From NCBI RefSeq assembly GCF_019038395.1, contig NZ_JAGFXZ010000006.1:43068-107067 (forward strand): a DNA stretch of 64,000 nucleotides. Direction: 5' to 3'. This document shows, one piece after another, positions 1 through 9,814 of the stretch. The number at the start of each line of letters is the position of its first letter. The first letter of the stretch is position 1. Position numbers and translations under genes: made by a program. The notes under the pieces were generated by a model. It was not told the origin of the DNA. It did not search any database and worked only from the letters and a program-made list of their open reading frames with translations. This DNA is from Acinetobacter sp. BY419. GTDB taxonomy: Bacteria > Pseudomonadota > Gammaproteobacteria > Pseudomonadales > Moraxellaceae.

Positions 1-819
1 GAGCTGAAATTTTACCGATTTAAGCAAAAGCGTTTTTAATAATTTTGGCTGTTTTTGTGCCAAGGCATAAATCCCACGCTGCAGGCCAATATTACGCGCA
101 CGCGTTAGCTTATAGGCGACCTCTTCAGGCAAATATTTACGCATTTTTGAATAAATAAAATCAACCGATGGCACAGAGGCAATATAGGTCGGAGAACGCT
201 GCAACATGGTGACATGCCCTGCGCCACCTTTAACCAGCGCAGGAACTAAAGTAATTGCAGTTGCACCACTGCCAATAATCACCACTTTTTTGCCTTTATA
301 GTTTAAATTTTCCGGCCAATGTTGCGGATGAATAAATTCACCTTTGAATGCCTTCTGATTGGGAAACTCTGGCTGGAAACCTTGGTCATAGTTGTAATAA
401 CCGGTACAGCCCAGTACGAAATTCGCAATCCAGGTCTGCTTCTTGCCTTGTGCGTCCTCAATCTCTACCGACCATTTGCAGGTCGCAGAATCATAATGAG
501 CACTTAAGACACGATGCTGAAAATGGATTTTCGGCTGAAGCTTAAATTCCTCTACAACTTCAGTCAAATAGTTTTTGATGGATGCGCCATCTGCAAGCAC
601 ACTTTCTTTCTTCCATGGTTTAAAATTAAAGCCAAAAGTCGACATATCCGAATCGGAACGAATCCCCGGATATTTAAACAGATCCCAAGTGCCGCCAATA
701 CTTTCACGACGTTCAATAATGTCAAAAGAGCGTTGTGGACAATGTTTAGAAAGATGCGTTGCCAGACCAATCCCCGAGATCCCCGCACCCACAATTAAAA
801 TATCTACCTGCTTTTCCAT
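1..819 (-). CDS. almA: Flavin-binding monooxygenase AlmA, 3' end cut by window edge
   Basis: The ATG lies at 817-819 and the reading frame stays open to base 1, giving the first 273 residues of a protein normally near 500. It opens with an FAD Rossmann motif (GAGISG, residues ~11-16), has the Baeyer-Villiger/FMO fingerprint FxGxxxHxxxWP (FKGEFIHPQHWP, ~residue 160) and a second, NADPH-binding, Rossmann motif (GSGATA). The sequence closely resembles AlmA, which Acinetobacter uses for the terminal or subterminal oxidation of long-chain n-alkanes, as I remember that family. A flavoprotein Baeyer-Villiger monooxygenase of other substrate range is the alternative. The gene stands alone, downstream of the ribosomal block terminator and behind its own promoter region, which contains a palindrome at 868-887. 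Confidence 0.85.
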   Translation of the reverse strand, partial: MEKQVDILIVGAGISGIGLATHLSKHCPQRSFDIIERRESIGGTWDLFKYPGIRSDSDMSTFGFNFKPWKKESVLADGASIKNYLTEVVEEFKLQPKIHFQHRVLSAHYDSATCKWSVEIEDAQGKKQTWIANFVLGCTGYYNYDQGFQPEFPNQKAFKGEFIHPQHWPENLNYKGKKVVIIGSGATAITLVPALVKGGAGHVTMLQRSPTYIASVPSVDFIYSKMRKYLPEEVAYKLTRARNIGLQRGIYALAQKQPKLLKTLLLKSVKFQL

Positions 820-867
820 ATTGTTCTTTTACCTAAGCGATACTATCTGTTTTATTAAATCACAAAA

Positions 868-887
868 TTGACAATACACAATGTCAA
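868..887. promoter_or_regulatory. Palindrome over the putative almA -35 box
   Basis: TTGACAATACACAATGTCAA has perfect 6-base arms (TTGACA/TGTCAA) with an 8-base spacer. Read on the minus strand, toward almA, it begins with a consensus -35 hexamer TTGACA, followed 17 bases later by TGTGAT, a 4/6 match to a -10. The site starts 48 bases upstream of the almA start codon. A symmetrical site on a -35 box is what a repressor operator looks like; which regulator would bind is unknown. Confidence 0.45.
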
Positions 888-980
888 GTTTATTAAAAAG
901 GCGCTATTTTTTTATCTTTTGAGGCCAGATCCAGTTATACGAGATTAAAAGTCAGACTAAAATAAAAAGTACAGACATTA

Positions 981-1010
981 AAAAAGGCCGGTTTATTCAA
1001 CCGACCTTTT
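981..1010 (-). terminator. Terminator of the ribosomal block after rplQ
   Basis: On the minus strand the stem AGGTCGGTT pairs with AACCGGCCT (one G-U pair) around a short A/T-rich loop and is followed by a run of T. It lies 29 bases after the rplQ stop codon and ends the S10-spc-alpha transcription unit. Confidence 0.75.
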
Positions 1011-1038
1011 CGAACAACTTGCGTTATTCTTCACGAAA

Positions 1039-1404
1039 TTAGTTAACTTCGCGATCTACTAGCTCAACGTAAGCCATCGGTGCAGCATCACCTGCACGGA
1101 AGCCCGCTTTAAGAACACGTAGATAACCGCCGTTACGCTCTTTGTAACGAGGGCCAAGAACGGTAAATAATTTACCAACAGTTGCTGCTGAACGAGTACG
1201 AGCAAACGCCAAACGACGGTTTGCTACTGTATCGTTTTTAGCTAAAGTGATTAAAGGCTCAGCTACACGACGTAACTCTTTAGCTTTAGGCACAGTTGTT
1301 TTGATCAACTCGTGCTCGAACAAAGAGTTAGCCATGTTTTGGAACATCGCTTTACGATGACTGCTTGTACGGCCTAATTTCACACCACTATTACGATGAC
1401 GCAT
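1039..1404 (-). CDS. rplQ: 50S ribosomal protein L17
   Basis: This 121-residue protein begins [20 protein letters not shown], the diagnostic start of bacterial L17, and is close to the usual core length of 120-130. L17 is a late-assembly component of the large subunit near the exit-tunnel surface. It is the last gene of the alpha operon, 18 bases after rpoA and before the terminator at 981-1010. Position and sequence agree fully with the gammaproteobacterial order. Confidence 0.98.
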   Translation of the reverse strand: MRHRNSGVKLGRTSSHRKAMFQNMANSLFEHELIKTTVPKAKELRRVAEPLITLAKNDTVANRRLAFARTRSAATVGKLFTVLGPRYKERNGGYLRVLKAGFRAGDAAPMAYVELVDREVN

Positions 1405-1422
1405 GGTGATAGTCCTACTTAA

Positions 1423-2430
1423 TTAACGGCTACGATAGGCGAAACGATCGTCCATACGGAGACTAGCCGGTGGCCAGTTCTCTAAACGCATGCCGAGTTG
1501 TAAGCCTTTAGAAGCCAGAACATCTTTGATCTCAGTAAGCGATTTTTTACCCAAGTTAGGAGTTTTAAGCAACTCAACTTCGGTACGCTGCACAAGATCA
1601 CCAATGTAGTAAATGTTTTCTGCTTTCAAACAGTTAGCAGAACGAACAGTTAGCTCTAGATCATCTACTGGGCGAAGCAAGATTGGGTCAACTTCTTCAC
1701 GCGGTTCTTGAGCCACAGGTGCTTGATCTTTCTGAAGGTCAACAAAGATTGCAATTTGTTGTTGCAAGATTGTTGCCGCTTTGCGGATTGCTTCTTCAGG
1801 ATCAACAGTACCATTGGTTTCAAGATCAATGATCAGTTTATCAAGGTCAGTACGTTGTTCTACACGCGCGTTTTCCACGGTGTATGAAACACGTTTGATT
1901 GGGCTGTAAGAAGCATCTAACTGCAAGCGACCCACTGGGCGAGTTTCGCCTTCCGGGAAGCGTGAGTCAGAAGTCTCGTAGCCACGACCTTGAGCAACTT
2001 TCAGACGCATTTTCAATGAGCCTGAGGCACTTAAAGTACCGATCAAATGTTCAGGGTTAACCACTTCAACATTATGAGGTAAACGAAGGTCAGCCGCAGT
2101 TACGTCGCCTGCACCTTGTTTTTCTAATGTCAAATATGCTTCATTTTGATCGAACAGCTTAATCGACAATCCTTTTAGGTTCAGCAAGAGCTCGACGATG
2201 TCCTGCTGCAAGCCTTCCAAAGTACTGTACTCGTGCTCGACCCCTTCAATCTCAACTTCTACCACAGCTGCGCCAGGTAGAGAAGAAAGAAGGATGCGAC
2301 GTAAAGCATTACCAAGAGTATGACCAAAGCCACGCTCTAATGGTTCTAGAATAACTTTTGCCGAGGTCCCGCTTGCCGCTTCGACCTTGATCGCTTGCGG
2401 AGTTAGAAACTCATTTGCAGTACGCGTCAT
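1423..2430 (-). CDS. rpoA: RNA polymerase alpha subunit
   Basis: The 335-residue protein has both parts of alpha: the N-terminal dimerization and assembly domain (residues ~1-230, with the [12 protein letters not shown] segment) and, after a Pro/Glu-rich linker near residue 240, the C-terminal domain that contacts UP elements and activators. The region [12 protein letters not shown] carries the arginine matching E. coli Arg265. It sits between rpsD and rplQ, 16 and 18 bases away, so polymerase and ribosome components are co-expressed. Length is close to E. coli (329). Confidence 0.98.
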   Translation of the reverse strand: MTRTANEFLTPQAIKVEAASGTSAKVILEPLERGFGHTLGNALRRILLSSLPGAAVVEVEIEGVEHEYSTLEGLQQDIVELLLNLKGLSIKLFDQNEAYLTLEKQGAGDVTAADLRLPHNVEVVNPEHLIGTLSASGSLKMRLKVAQGRGYETSDSRFPEGETRPVGRLQLDASYSPIKRVSYTVENARVEQRTDLDKLIIDLETNGTVDPEEAIRKAATILQQQIAIFVDLQKDQAPVAQEPREEVDPILLRPVDDLELTVRSANCLKAENIYYIGDLVQRTEVELLKTPNLGKKSLTEIKDVLASKGLQLGMRLENWPPASLRMDDRFAYRSR

Positions 2431-2446
2431 ATTGCTTCCTCAAGGA

Positions 2447-3073
2447 TTATTTAGAATACAATTCTACAATCAAGCTTTCGTTGATTTCAGCAGGTAAATC
2501 AGAACGATCCGGTGCAGCTTTGAACGTACCTTCTAATTTAGAATGGTCAATTTCCATCCAAGAAGGCATGCCACGTTGAGTAGCTAATTCAATTGCGTTT
2601 TTGATACGTAATTGCTGTTTAGCGCCTTCGTGAACTGCGATCACATCACCCGCTTTAACTTGGATAGACGCAATGTTAACACGACGGCCATTCAAAGTGA
2701 TGCTACGGTGAGATACTAACTGACGAGCTTCTGCACGAGTAGAACCGAAACCCATACGATAAACAACGTTATCAAGACGGCTTTCAAGTAGCTTCAACAG
2801 GTTTTCACCAGTTGCGCCTTTAACACGAGCAGCTTCTTTGTAGTAGTTACTAAATTGACGCTCTAAAACACCGTACATGCGACGTACTTTTTGTTTTTCG
2901 CGTAATTGTAGTGAGTACTCAGATTGTTTACCACCACGAGCCCCGCCGTGTTGGCCAGGAACTTTCGCATGTTTTTTTGTCTTAACATCAAACGGTTTAA
3001 CGCCTGATTTAAGTTGCAGGTCTGTCCCTTCGCGACGAGAGAGTTTGCATTTTGGACCAATATAACGAGCCAT
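2447..3073 (-). CDS. rpsD: 30S ribosomal protein S4
   Basis: This 208-residue protein starts [19 protein letters not shown] and contains the S4 RNA-binding fold around [20 protein letters not shown] (residues ~95-115). S4 nucleates assembly of the 5' domain of 16S rRNA, and in E. coli it also represses the alpha operon by binding the rpsM leader. Here it keeps its place as third gene of that operon, so the same feedback is possible. It is of the longer type without a Cys4 zinc site; only one Cys is seen near the N-terminus. Confidence 0.98.
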   Translation of the reverse strand: MARYIGPKCKLSRREGTDLQLKSGVKPFDVKTKKHAKVPGQHGGARGGKQSEYSLQLREKQKVRRMYGVLERQFSNYYKEAARVKGATGENLLKLLESRLDNVVYRMGFGSTRAEARQLVSHRSITLNGRRVNIASIQVKAGDVIAVHEGAKQQLRIKNAIELATQRGMPSWMEIDHSKLEGTFKAAPDRSDLPAEINESLIVELYSK

Positions 3074-3085
3074 GAATGTTTCTCC

Positions 3086-3472
3086 TTACACGCGACGTTT
3101 TTTAGGTGGACGGCAACCGTTGTGCGGGATTGGCGTCACATCGGTAATGCTGTTAATTTTATAACCCACTGCACCTAAAGCACGAACCGCAGATTCACGA
3201 CCAGGACCAGGACCTTTTACAAGGACGTCCAAGTTTTTCAAACCGTAGTCTAAAGCAGCTTTACCAGCAACTTCAGCAGCTACCTGAGCAGCGAACGGAG
3301 TTGATTTACGTGATCCACGGAAGCCTTGTCCACCTGAAGTGGCCCAAGCCAGTGCATTACCTTGACGATCGGTAATAGTCACAATGGTGTTATTAAAAGA
3401 AGCGTGAATGTGTGCGACACCTTCAGAGACGGTACGAGTGACCTTCTTGCGTGCGCGAGTATCTTTAGCCAT
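3086..3472 (-). CDS. rpsK: 30S ribosomal protein S11
   Basis: The 128-residue protein has the S11 hallmarks: the central [17 protein letters not shown] stretch and the C-terminal [17 protein letters not shown]11 sits on the platform of the small subunit near the mRNA exit and binds 16S rRNA helices in the 3' major domain. The gene lies 19 bases after rpsM and 12 bases before rpsD, as in other gammaproteobacteria. Confidence 0.98.
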   Translation of the reverse strand: MAKDTRARKKVTRTVSEGVAHIHASFNNTIVTITDRQGNALAWATSGGQGFRGSRKSTPFAAQVAAEVAGKAALDYGLKNLDVLVKGPGPGRESAVRALGAVGYKINSITDVTPIPHNGCRPPKKRRV

Positions 3473-3491
3473 CTTTTAGCTTCCAGAAATC

Positions 3492-3848
3492 TTATTTCTT
3501 AATAGGTTTGCGCGGACCTTTACGGGTACGAGCGTTAGTTTTGGTGCGTTGACCGCGGACAGGCAAGCTGCGACGATGACGAAGACCGCGGTAGCAGCCT
3601 AAATCCATTAAACGTTTAATGTTCATGGAAATTTCGCGACGTAAATCACCTTCGGTCGGAACCTTAGCAACTTCTGCACGAATCGCATCAAGCTGAGCGT
3701 CATCTAATTCACGGATCTTAGTAGTCGGTGCAATACCAGCAGCAGCTAAGATAGCTTTTGAAGTATGGCGACCAATACCAAAGATATACGTTAGAGAGAT
3801 AACAGCGTGCTTGTTATCCGGAATGTTTACACCGGCAATACGAGCCAT
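3492..3848 (-). CDS. rpsM: 30S ribosomal protein S13
   Basis: The 118-residue protein starts [20 protein letters not shown] and ends in a basic tail ([12 protein letters not shown]) that reaches toward tRNA in the head of the small subunit. It is the first gene of the alpha cluster and is separated from rpmJ by 105 bases containing a hairpin (3882-3908). In E. coli the rpsM leader is the S4 target for translational feedback, so this spacer is the equivalent control region. Confidence 0.98.
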   Translation of the reverse strand: MARIAGVNIPDNKHAVISLTYIFGIGRHTSKAILAAAGIAPTTKIRELDDAQLDAIRAEVAKVPTEGDLRREISMNIKRLMDLGCYRGLRHRRSLPVRGQRTKTNARTRKGPRKPIKK

Positions 3849-3881
3849 TCAATTTTCTCCAAAAAGGCAGTAGATAATCAA

Positions 3882-3908
3882 CCGCCCCACAAAAATCTTG
3901 AGGGGCGG
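3882..3908 (-). promoter_or_regulatory. Leader hairpin between rpmJ and rpsM
   Basis: CCGCCCC at 3882-3888 pairs perfectly with GGGGCGG at 3902-3908 across a 13-base loop, 34 bases upstream of the rpsM ATG. No T run follows on the minus strand, so it is not a standard terminator. Just upstream a weak promoter can be read on the minus strand (TTGATT at 3933-3938, 18 bases, TATTAT at 3909-3914), but its start point would fall inside the hairpin. A role in S4 feedback or transcript processing is inference. Confidence 0.45.
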
Positions 3909-3953
3909 ATAATAACCTAATTCGCCTACAGAAATCAACAGGTCTTAATCAGA

Positions 3954-4070
3954 TTAACCTTGACGCTGCTTATGACGAGGTTCTGCGCTACAAATTACGC
4001 GGATAACCCCATTACGACGGATAACTTTACAGCTACCACAAATTTTCTTAACAGAAGCTTGTACTTTCAT
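3954..4070 (-). CDS. rpmJ: 50S ribosomal protein L36, zinc-binding type
   Basis: This 38-codon gene encodes a protein beginning [19 protein letters not shown]. The ligands C11, C14, C27 and H33 form the zinc site of the C+ type L36. It lies 19 bases after secY and closes the spc cluster, its usual place. The zinc-dependent form contrasts with the zinc-free L31 paralogue at 55287. Confidence 0.96.
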
Positions 4071-4089
4071 GATGAAACCTCAAGTGCGC

Positions 4090-5448
4090 TTATCCCTTAG
4101 GATGAGCAGTCGTTTTTCTCATTAACGTTTGATTATCGTATTGGTGCGAAGTGAGGTGTGATTGCAGCTGAGCCATAAAGTCCATCACTACTACCACAAC
4201 AATCAGCAAAGAGGTACCACCCAGATAGAATGGAATACCAAATGAGCTTTGCAATACCATCGGCATCAAACAAATGACTGCAATATAAATCGCGCCAATA
4301 AATGTCAAACGATTGAGAATATGATCTAAGTAACGAGCAGTTTGCTCACCTGGACGTATACCAGGCACGTAAGCTCCGCTGCGTTTCAAGTTCTCTGACA
4401 CTTCTTTAGGACTAAATACCAGTGCTGTATAGAAGTAACAGAAAAAGATAATTAACGCACCAAAGAGCACCAAATACAACGGCTGACCAGGCGACAACAC
4501 CAATGCCAAATCTTGCAGGCTACGCTTAATAAATCCAGCATCTGGATCTGCACTACCGACCCATTGACCCAAGCTCGCAGGGAACAAAAGCAATGAGCTG
4601 GCAAAAATTGCCGGAATCACACCCGCCATATTAATTTTCAATGGCAAATGTGTCTGCTGTGCAGTAAATACACGACGACCTTGTTGTTTTTGAGCATAGT
4701 TTACCGGAATACGACGCTGCGCTTTCTCGATAAACACGATAGCTGCCAAGACACCCAGAGACAACAGACCAAAAATCACCAAGCCAATCAGGCTAGTCTG
4801 GCCATTATCTACAGATGACAAAGATTGCATAATCAGATTAGGCAATCCGGCAACAATACCAGCGAAGATGATCATGGAAATACCATTGCCCACCCCACGT
4901 TCGGTAATCTGTTCACCCAACCACATCAAGAACATGGTCCCCGCAACCAGTGAGGTCACCGCAGGAACATAAAAAGCCAAACCAGTATTCAGGGTAATCC
5001 CCTGACTGATCAAGCCTGCACACATCCCGATCGCTTGTACAAGCGCCAGGAACAAAGTGCCTTGTCGTGTGTATTGATTTATCTTACGTTTACCTTGCTC
5101 GCCTTCTTTCTTTAAAGCTTCCAGCGAAGGAACCACGGTGGACATCAACTGCACAATAATTGATGCAGAGATGTATGGCATGATCCCGAGAGCAAGAATA
5201 GACATTCGTTCTAATGCACCACCAGAGAACATGTTAAACAAACCAAGGATAGTTCCCTGGTTTGCATTAAACAGGTTCTCTAATGCAGCATTATTGATGC
5301 CTGGTACTGGAATATGCGCTCCTAGTCGAAACACCAACAACGCACCAATGAGAAACATCATTCGACGAATAATCTCACGGTATTTCACGTGAAATGGTTG
5401 GCCTTTCATCATGTTGACATGACCTGAAGAACTAGGAGTCATAGACAC
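4090..5448 (-). CDS. secY: Protein translocase channel subunit SecY
   Basis: The 452-residue integral membrane protein has the ten-helix SecY architecture, with the plug and first-helix region [12 protein letters not shown] (residues ~41-52), the hydrophobic segment ending SIIVQLMS, and the conserved cytoplasmic loop [13 protein letters not shown] (residues ~355). It forms the SecYEG pore with SecE and SecG (not in this window) and works with SecA. It lies between rplO and rpmJ in the spc cluster, the normal arrangement. The start ATG is six bases upstream of the rplO end. Confidence 0.98.
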   Translation of the reverse strand: MSMTPSSSGHVNMMKGQPFHVKYREIIRRMMFLIGALLVFRLGAHIPVPGINNAALENLFNANQGTILGLFNMFSGGALERMSILALGIMPYISASIIVQLMSTVVPSLEALKKEGEQGKRKINQYTRQGTLFLALVQAIGMCAGLISQGITLNTGLAFYVPAVTSLVAGTMFLMWLGEQITERGVGNGISMIIFAGIVAGLPNLIMQSLSSVDNGQTSLIGLVIFGLLSLGVLAAIVFIEKAQRRIPVNYAQKQQGRRVFTAQQTHLPLKINMAGVIPAIFASSLLLFPASLGQWVGSADPDAGFIKRSLQDLALVLSPGQPLYLVLFGALIIFFCYFYTALVFSPKEVSENLKRSGAYVPGIRPGEQTARYLDHILNRLTFIGAIYIAVICLMPMVLQSSFGIPFYLGGTSLLIVVVVVMDFMAQLQSHLTSHQYDNQTLMRKTTAHPKG

Positions 5449-5454
5449 TGGGGA

Positions 5455-5895
5455 TTACTCCTCGACTTTGCCGCCAGCAGCTTCAACAGCAGCTTTAGCG
5501 CCTTTAGTCAATACAACACCTTGAATAGTGAATGCACGAGTAATTTCACCAGAAAGTACGATACGAGCACGAGTCATGTCTTTACGTACAACGTTCGCAG
5601 CTTTTAAAGTTTCTAGAGACACGATGTCGCCTTCAACTTTAGCAAGCTCAGATAAACGTACTTCAGCAGTTTTCAAAGCTAATTGGCTAGTGAAGCCGAA
5701 TTTAGGCAAACGACGATAAAGTGCTGTTTGACCGCCTTCAAAACCTGGACGAGTACCACCGCTCTTACGTGAGTTTTGACCCTTGACACCACGGCCACCG
5801 GTCTTACCAACGCCAGAACCAATACCACGGCCTAGACGAAGGTTGTCACGTTTAGCACCTTCTGCAGGTGCAATTGTATTTAAACGCAGAGTCAT
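5455..5895 (-). CDS. rplO: 50S ribosomal protein L15
   Basis: The 146-residue protein has the glycine- and basic-rich N-terminal extension of L15 (residues ~20-55, [20 protein letters not shown]) that threads into 23S rRNA, and the globular C-terminal domain. Length matches E. coli (144). It lies three bases after rpmD and six before secY, indicating tightly coupled translation. Confidence 0.98.
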   Translation of the reverse strand: MTLRLNTIAPAEGAKRDNLRLGRGIGSGVGKTGGRGVKGQNSRKSGGTRPGFEGGQTALYRRLPKFGFTSQLALKTAEVRLSELAKVEGDIVSLETLKAANVVRKDMTRARIVLSGEITRAFTIQGVVLTKGAKAAVEAAGGKVEE

Positions 5896-5898
5896 GGC

Positions 5899-6075
5899 TT
5901 ATTCCTCTACACTAACCATATAGTAGACTTGGTTGATCATACCACGGTTAGAAGGTGTGTCTAACACTTCTACAGTATGACCAATACGACGCAGACCTAA
6001 ACCTTGCAGGCTAAGCTTGTGATTTTTCAAGCGGTGCGATGCAGATTTAGTCTGGGTAACTTTAATCGTTTTCAT
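5899..6075 (-). CDS. rpmD: 50S ribosomal protein L30
   Basis: A short frame of 58 codons starts with ATG at 6073-6075 and ends at TAA 5899-5901. The product begins [20 protein letters not shown] and contains [13 protein letters not shown], the classic L30 core. L30 is not universal but is standard in gammaproteobacteria. It lies between rpsE and rplO with spacings of six and three bases. Confidence 0.96.
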   Translation of the reverse strand: MKTIKVTQTKSASHRLKNHKLSLQGLGLRRIGHTVEVLDTPSNRGMINQVYYMVSVEE

Positions 6076-6081
6076 GATTGA

Positions 6082-6579
6082 TTACCCTTGAATTTGTTCT
6101 ACTGAAAGACCACGTTTCGCAGCAACCTTTTCAGGAGTAGTCATATCACGCAAACCATTAAAAGTTGCGTTTACTACGTTAGCAGCGTTAGTAGAACCAC
6201 GGCATTTAGTCAACACGTTACGTACGCCTACAGCTTCTAGAACTGCACGCATAGCGCCACCAGCAATTACGCCTGTACCTTCAGAGGCCGGCTGCATGAA
6301 CACGCGGCTAGCGCCGTGACGTGCATTAATTGGGTGCTGTAACGTACCATCAACAAGGTCAACAGTAATCATATTGCGACGAGCAGCTTCAAGTGCTTTA
6401 GAGATAGCAGCTGGAACTTCACGTGCTTTACCACGACCAAAACCTACGCGACCATTACCATCACCCACAACAGTTAATGCTGTGAAAGAGAAGATACGAC
6501 CACCCTTAACAACTTTGGCTACACGATCAACGGCAACCAGCTTTTCAACAAGACCTTCGTTTTGTTCAACTTTAGCCAT
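6082..6579 (-). CDS. rpsE: 30S ribosomal protein S5
   Basis: The 165-residue protein has the double-stranded-RNA-binding N-terminal domain with [20 protein letters not shown] (residues ~27-46) and the C-terminal S5 domain with [15 protein letters not shown] (~residue 105). S5 takes part in decoding accuracy and helicase-like mRNA entry together with S3 and S4. It lies two bases after rplR and six before rpmD. Confidence 0.98.
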   Translation of the reverse strand: MAKVEQNEGLVEKLVAVDRVAKVVKGGRIFSFTALTVVGDGNGRVGFGRGKAREVPAAISKALEAARRNMITVDLVDGTLQHPINARHGASRVFMQPASEGTGVIAGGAMRAVLEAVGVRNVLTKCRGSTNAANVVNATFNGLRDMTTPEKVAAKRGLSVEQIQG

Positions 6580-6581
6580 GA

Positions 6582-6932
6582 TTAGAACTCCAAGCCGTTT
6601 TCACGAGCAGCATCAGCCAAGGCTTTGATACGACCATGATATTTAAAACCAGAACGGTCAAATGCAACTTTAGTAACACCAGCTGCTTTAGCGCGTTCTG
6701 CGATTAAAGCACCTACTTTTTGAGCTGCTTCAACGTTACCAGTTGTACCCGCACGTAGAGTAGCGTCTAAAGTAGAAGCTTGCGCTAATACTTTGCCACC
6801 ATCTGCAGAGATAACTTGAGCATAGATGTGACGCGGAGTGCGGTTTACACACAAACGAGTCGCACCCAATGCACGGATGTGCAAGCGTGTGCTTTTCGCA
6901 CGACGCAAACGGGATTGTTTCTTTTCGTTCAT
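6582..6932 (-). CDS. rplR: 50S ribosomal protein L18
   Basis: The 116-residue protein has the basic N-terminus ([20 protein letters not shown]) and the conserved end [27 protein letters not shown]18 binds 5S rRNA with L5 and L25 and tethers it to the large subunit. Length matches the family (117 in E. coli). Neighbours are rplF (14 bases) and rpsE (two bases). Confidence 0.98.
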   Translation of the reverse strand: MNEKKQSRLRRAKSTRLHIRALGATRLCVNRTPRHIYAQVISADGGKVLAQASTLDATLRAGTTGNVEAAQKVGALIAERAKAAGVTKVAFDRSGFKYHGRIKALADAARENGLEF

Positions 6933-6946
6933 AAGAACCTCGCGCC

Positions 6947-7480
6947 TTATTTCTTCTTAGCTTCTTTACGAAGTACAACTTCATCAGAATAACGAACACC
7001 TTTGCCTTTATACGGCTCTGGTGGACGGTAACCACGGATATCTGCAGCAACCTGACCTAAAGCTGCTTTATCAGCAGATTTAAGTACGATTTCAGTTGCA
7101 GTTGGAGTTTCAGCAGTTACACCTGCAGGAAGTGCATAATCGATCGGGTGAGAGAAACCAAGGTTAAGATGAACAACGTCACCTTTAACCGCAGCTTTAT
7201 AACCAACACCGATAAGCTGTAACTTACGTTCGAAACCTTCGCTAACACCTTTTACAAGGTTGTTAAGCACAGCGCGAGCAGTACCAGCTTGCATCCAAGC
7301 GTCTTTCGACTCTTGTACTGGAGCAATAGCTAGAATACCGTCTTCCTGTTTAAGCTCGACCAGCGCATGCAGGTTGAAAGACAATGTACCTTTAGTGCCT
7401 TTCACTTCGACCTGCCGGCCGTTCTGAGTAACTGTTACACCGTTAGGCACAGTTACTGGGGCTTTAGCCACACGAGACAT
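6947..7480 (-). CDS. rplF: 50S ribosomal protein L6
   Basis: The 177-residue protein has the two tandem L6 folds; the signature [20 protein letters not shown] lies near residue 152. L6 sits near the factor-binding site of the large subunit. The ATG start gives [12 protein letters not shown], matching the family. It is 13 bases after rpsH and 14 bases before rplR. Confidence 0.98.
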   Translation of the reverse strand: MSRVAKAPVTVPNGVTVTQNGRQVEVKGTKGTLSFNLHALVELKQEDGILAIAPVQESKDAWMQAGTARAVLNNLVKGVSEGFERKLQLIGVGYKAAVKGDVVHLNLGFSHPIDYALPAGVTAETPTATEIVLKSADKAALGQVAADIRGYRPPEPYKGKGVRYSDEVVLRKEAKKK

Positions 7481-7493
7481 GAGGAATCACCTA

Positions 7494-7889
7494 TTAAGAA
7501 ACAAAAGCAATAACTTCACCACCAACGCCTGCAGCACGTGCAGCGCGATCAGTCATGATGCCTTTGCTTGTAGAAACAATTGCAATACCTAAACCTTGCT
7601 TAACGCTAGGAAGTGCATCTTTACCGCGATACTGACGTAGACCTGGACGGCTTACGCGTTTCACAGTGTCAATCACTGGTTTGCCTTCGAAATATTTTAA
7701 AGTCAAAGTAAGCGTTGGTTTGCCTTCAGCATCCGCAACTTCTACATTTGAAATATAACCTTCTTGTTGAAGTAAGTTAGCAATTGCCACTTTCAACTTA
7801 GAATTTGGCATAGAAACAGTTTGTTTCTTCGCCATTTGTGCGTTACGAACACGTGTTAGCATGTCGGCAACGGTATCTTGCATACTCAT
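7494..7889 (-). CDS. rpsH: 30S ribosomal protein S8
   Basis: The 131-residue protein starts [20 protein letters not shown], the typical S8 N-terminus, and ends with the conserved [23 protein letters not shown]8 binds the central domain of 16S rRNA and in E. coli represses spc-operon translation at the rplE start; the same gene order here permits that feedback. It lies between rpsN and rplF. Confidence 0.98.
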   Translation of the reverse strand: MSMQDTVADMLTRVRNAQMAKKQTVSMPNSKLKVAIANLLQQEGYISNVEVADAEGKPTLTLTLKYFEGKPVIDTVKRVSRPGLRQYRGKDALPSVKQGLGIAIVSTSKGIMTDRAARAAGVGGEVIAFVS

Positions 7890-7901
7890 CTATAGTGCTC
7901 C

Positions 7902-8207
7902 TTACCAGCTTGCCTTAACCATACCAGGTACATCACCTTGCATTACTTTTTCACGTAACATGTTACGGCTTAAGCCAAACTTACGGAAATAGCCATGCGG
8001 ACGACCAGTTAAACCACAACGGTTACGTAGACGTACTGGAGATGCATTACGTGGTAATGCTTGCAATTTCATCATCGCATCGAAACGCTCTTCATCGCTA
8101 GCATTTACATTAGCAATCGTTGCTTTTAATTCAGCACGTTTTGCAGCAAATTTAGCAACAGTAGCTTCGCGTTTCAATTCGCGATTAATCATACCTTTCT
8201 TAGCCAT
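7902..8207 (-). CDS. rpsN: 30S ribosomal protein S14, zinc-free type
   Basis: The 101-residue protein is the long, zinc-independent S14: it lacks the CxxC-CxxC set of the short form and has the C-terminal [20 protein letters not shown] segment. S14 is a head protein of the small subunit. It follows rplE by nine bases and precedes rpsH by 12. Confidence 0.98.
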   Translation of the reverse strand: MAKKGMINRELKREATVAKFAAKRAELKATIANVNASDEERFDAMMKLQALPRNASPVRLRNRCGLTGRPHGYFRKFGLSRNMLREKVMQGDVPGMVKASW

Positions 8208-8216
8208 ATCGACCTC

Positions 8217-8753
8217 TTATTTGAACGGGAAGCCGAATGCACGCATAAGCGCACGGCCTTCGTCATCGGTGCGAGCAGTCGTAGTAATGGTAATATCCAT
8301 ACCACGAATACGATCAATCTTATCAAAATCGATTTCAGGGAACATGATCTGTTCCTTAAGACCCATTGAGTAGTTACCACGACCGTCAAATGATTTCGCA
8401 GAGAAACCACGGAAGTCACGGATACGAGGGATCGCAATCGAGATCAAACGGTCTAAGAATTCGTACATACGTTCGCCGCGTAAAGTAACTTTACAACCGA
8501 TCGGCCAACCATCACGGATTTTAAAACCAGCGATTGATTTGCGAGCTAACGTAAGTACTGGTTTTTGACCAGCGATAGCTTGCATATCAGCAAGAGCACC
8601 ATCAAGGAGTTTTTTGTCAGCAGCAGCTGCGCCAACACCCATGTTGATCGTGATTTTAGTAATGCGAGGAATTTCCATCACATTTTTAACACCTAAAGTC
8701 TCTAGTAACTGAGCTTTAAGTTCTTCATTGTAACGTGTTTTAAGTCTGGCCAT
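8217..8753 (-). CDS. rplE: 50S ribosomal protein L5
   Basis: The 178-residue protein begins [20 protein letters not shown] and contains the L5 signature [19 protein letters not shown] (residues ~33-51) and the C-terminal [22 protein letters not shown]5 binds 5S rRNA and contacts P-site tRNA. Its start region is the S8 feedback target in E. coli. It lies 16 bases after rplX. Confidence 0.98.
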   Translation of the reverse strand: MARLKTRYNEELKAQLLETLGVKNVMEIPRITKITINMGVGAAAADKKLLDGALADMQAIAGQKPVLTLARKSIAGFKIRDGWPIGCKVTLRGERMYEFLDRLISIAIPRIRDFRGFSAKSFDGRGNYSMGLKEQIMFPEIDFDKIDRIRGMDITITTTARTDDEGRALMRAFGFPFK

Positions 8754-8769
8754 GGCCTATATCAACCTA

Positions 8770-9087
8770 TTACTTCGCTACCGCCACTGATTCACCATTT
8801 GATTTGAATACGCGAGTTTTCACGCCGTCAATCACTTGGTAACCAACACGGTCAGCCTTTTGGGTTGTAGCATTAAAAACTGCCACGTTTGAAATATGAA
8901 GCGAAGCTTCCTGAGTTACAACACTACCTTCAGTGCCTGTAGCACGGTTCGGCTTCTGATGCTTCTTCACCAAGTTAAGGCCTTCAACCTTAACACGGTC
9001 ATTAGAAACAGACAGAACAGTACCCTGTTTGCCTTTTTCTTTACCTGCGATCACAATTACTTGATCGCCTTTTTTAATCTTAGCCAT
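8770..9087 (-). CDS. rplX: 50S ribosomal protein L24
   Basis: This 105-residue protein has an N-terminal KOW motif ([20 protein letters not shown], residues ~5-24) typical of L24, an assembly-initiator protein of the large subunit near the exit tunnel. It lies nine bases after rplN and 16 before rplE. Confidence 0.98.
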   Translation of the reverse strand: MAKIKKGDQVIVIAGKEKGKQGTVLSVSNDRVKVEGLNLVKKHQKPNRATGTEGSVVTQEASLHISNVAVFNATTQKADRVGYQVIDGVKTRVFKSNGESVAVAK

Positions 9088-9096
9088 GATCGCCTC

Positions 9097-9465
9097 TTAT
9101 AGAACTTCAGGAGCCAATGAAATAATTTTCATGAACTGTTCAGTACGAAGTTCACGAGTCACTGGTCCGAAAATACGAGTTGCAATCGGCGCTTTGTTGT
9201 TGTTCAAAATAACAGCAGCATTATCGTCGAAACGAATCACTGAACCGTCTGCACGACGGATACCGAATTTTGTACGAACTACAACCGCATTCATCACGTC
9301 ACCTTTTTTAACACGTGCGCGTGGAATTGCTTCTTTTACAGTAACTTTAATAATGTCGCCAACAGAAGCATAACGACGATGCGAGCCACCAAGTACTTTA
9401 ATACATTGTACGCGGCGTGCACCACTGTTGTCTGCTACGTCGAGCATAGTTTCGGTCTGAATCAT
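9097..9465 (-). CDS. rplN: 50S ribosomal protein L14
   Basis: The 122-residue protein starts [20 protein letters not shown] and has the central [19 protein letters not shown] segment, both diagnostic of L14, which forms part of the inter-subunit face with L19. It is the first gene of the spc cluster. A 91-base spacer separates it from rpsQ, the largest gap in the S10-spc part after the rpsJ-rplC gap is set aside, and it holds an inverted repeat (9493-9534). Confidence 0.98.
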   Translation of the reverse strand: MIQTETMLDVADNSGARRVQCIKVLGGSHRRYASVGDIIKVTVKEAIPRARVKKGDVMNAVVVRTKFGIRRADGSVIRFDDNAAVILNNNKAPIATRIFGPVTRELRTEQFMKIISLAPEVL

Positions 9466-9492
9466 TGCCCTACTCCAAAACCGAGCAACACC

Positions 9493-9534
9493 GGTCGAAA
9501 TTTCGAAAGGCTCAAAGAGTACTCGAAATTGACC
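9493..9534 (-). promoter_or_regulatory. Inverted repeat in the rpsQ-rplN spacer (spc leader)
   Basis: GGTCGAAATTTCGA at 9493-9506 and TCGAAATTGACC at 9523-9534 form imperfect inverted arms about 16 bases apart, with an internal palindrome CGAAATTTCG. It lies in the only sizeable spacer at the S10/spc junction, 28 bases upstream of rplN. No T run follows, so a terminator is unlikely. A spc leader structure or mRNA processing site is inference. Confidence 0.35.
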
Positions 9535-9556
9535 GATGATGCAACAAGAACGTTAA

Positions 9557-9814
9557 TTACTCAGCAGCTGCTTCAACAACTTCAACTAGAGTCCAAGACT
9601 TAGTTTTAGAAATTGGGCGGCTTTCTTTAATGGTTACAACATCACCAGCTTTCGCTGTGTTGTTCTCATCATGAGCATGTAATTTTGTTGAACGGCGGAT
9701 TAATTTGCCATACAACGGGTGTTGAACTTGGCGTTCAATAAGAACAACGATAGATTTATCCATCTTGTCGCTTACAACTTTGCCAGTTAACGTGCGGACT
9801 GTTTTATCACTCAT
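9557..9814 (-). CDS. rpsQ: 30S ribosomal protein S17
   Basis: The 85-residue protein has the OB-fold core of S17 ([20 protein letters not shown], residues ~8-27) and ends with a [14 protein letters not shown] tail. S17 is a primary 16S rRNA binder in the body of the small subunit. Its start overlaps the rpmC stop by four bases, a translational-coupling arrangement. It ends the S10 cluster. Confidence 0.98.
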   Translation of the reverse strand: MSDKTVRTLTGKVVSDKMDKSIVVLIERQVQHPLYGKLIRRSTKLHAHDENNTAKAGDVVTIKESRPISKTKSWTLVEVVEAAAE

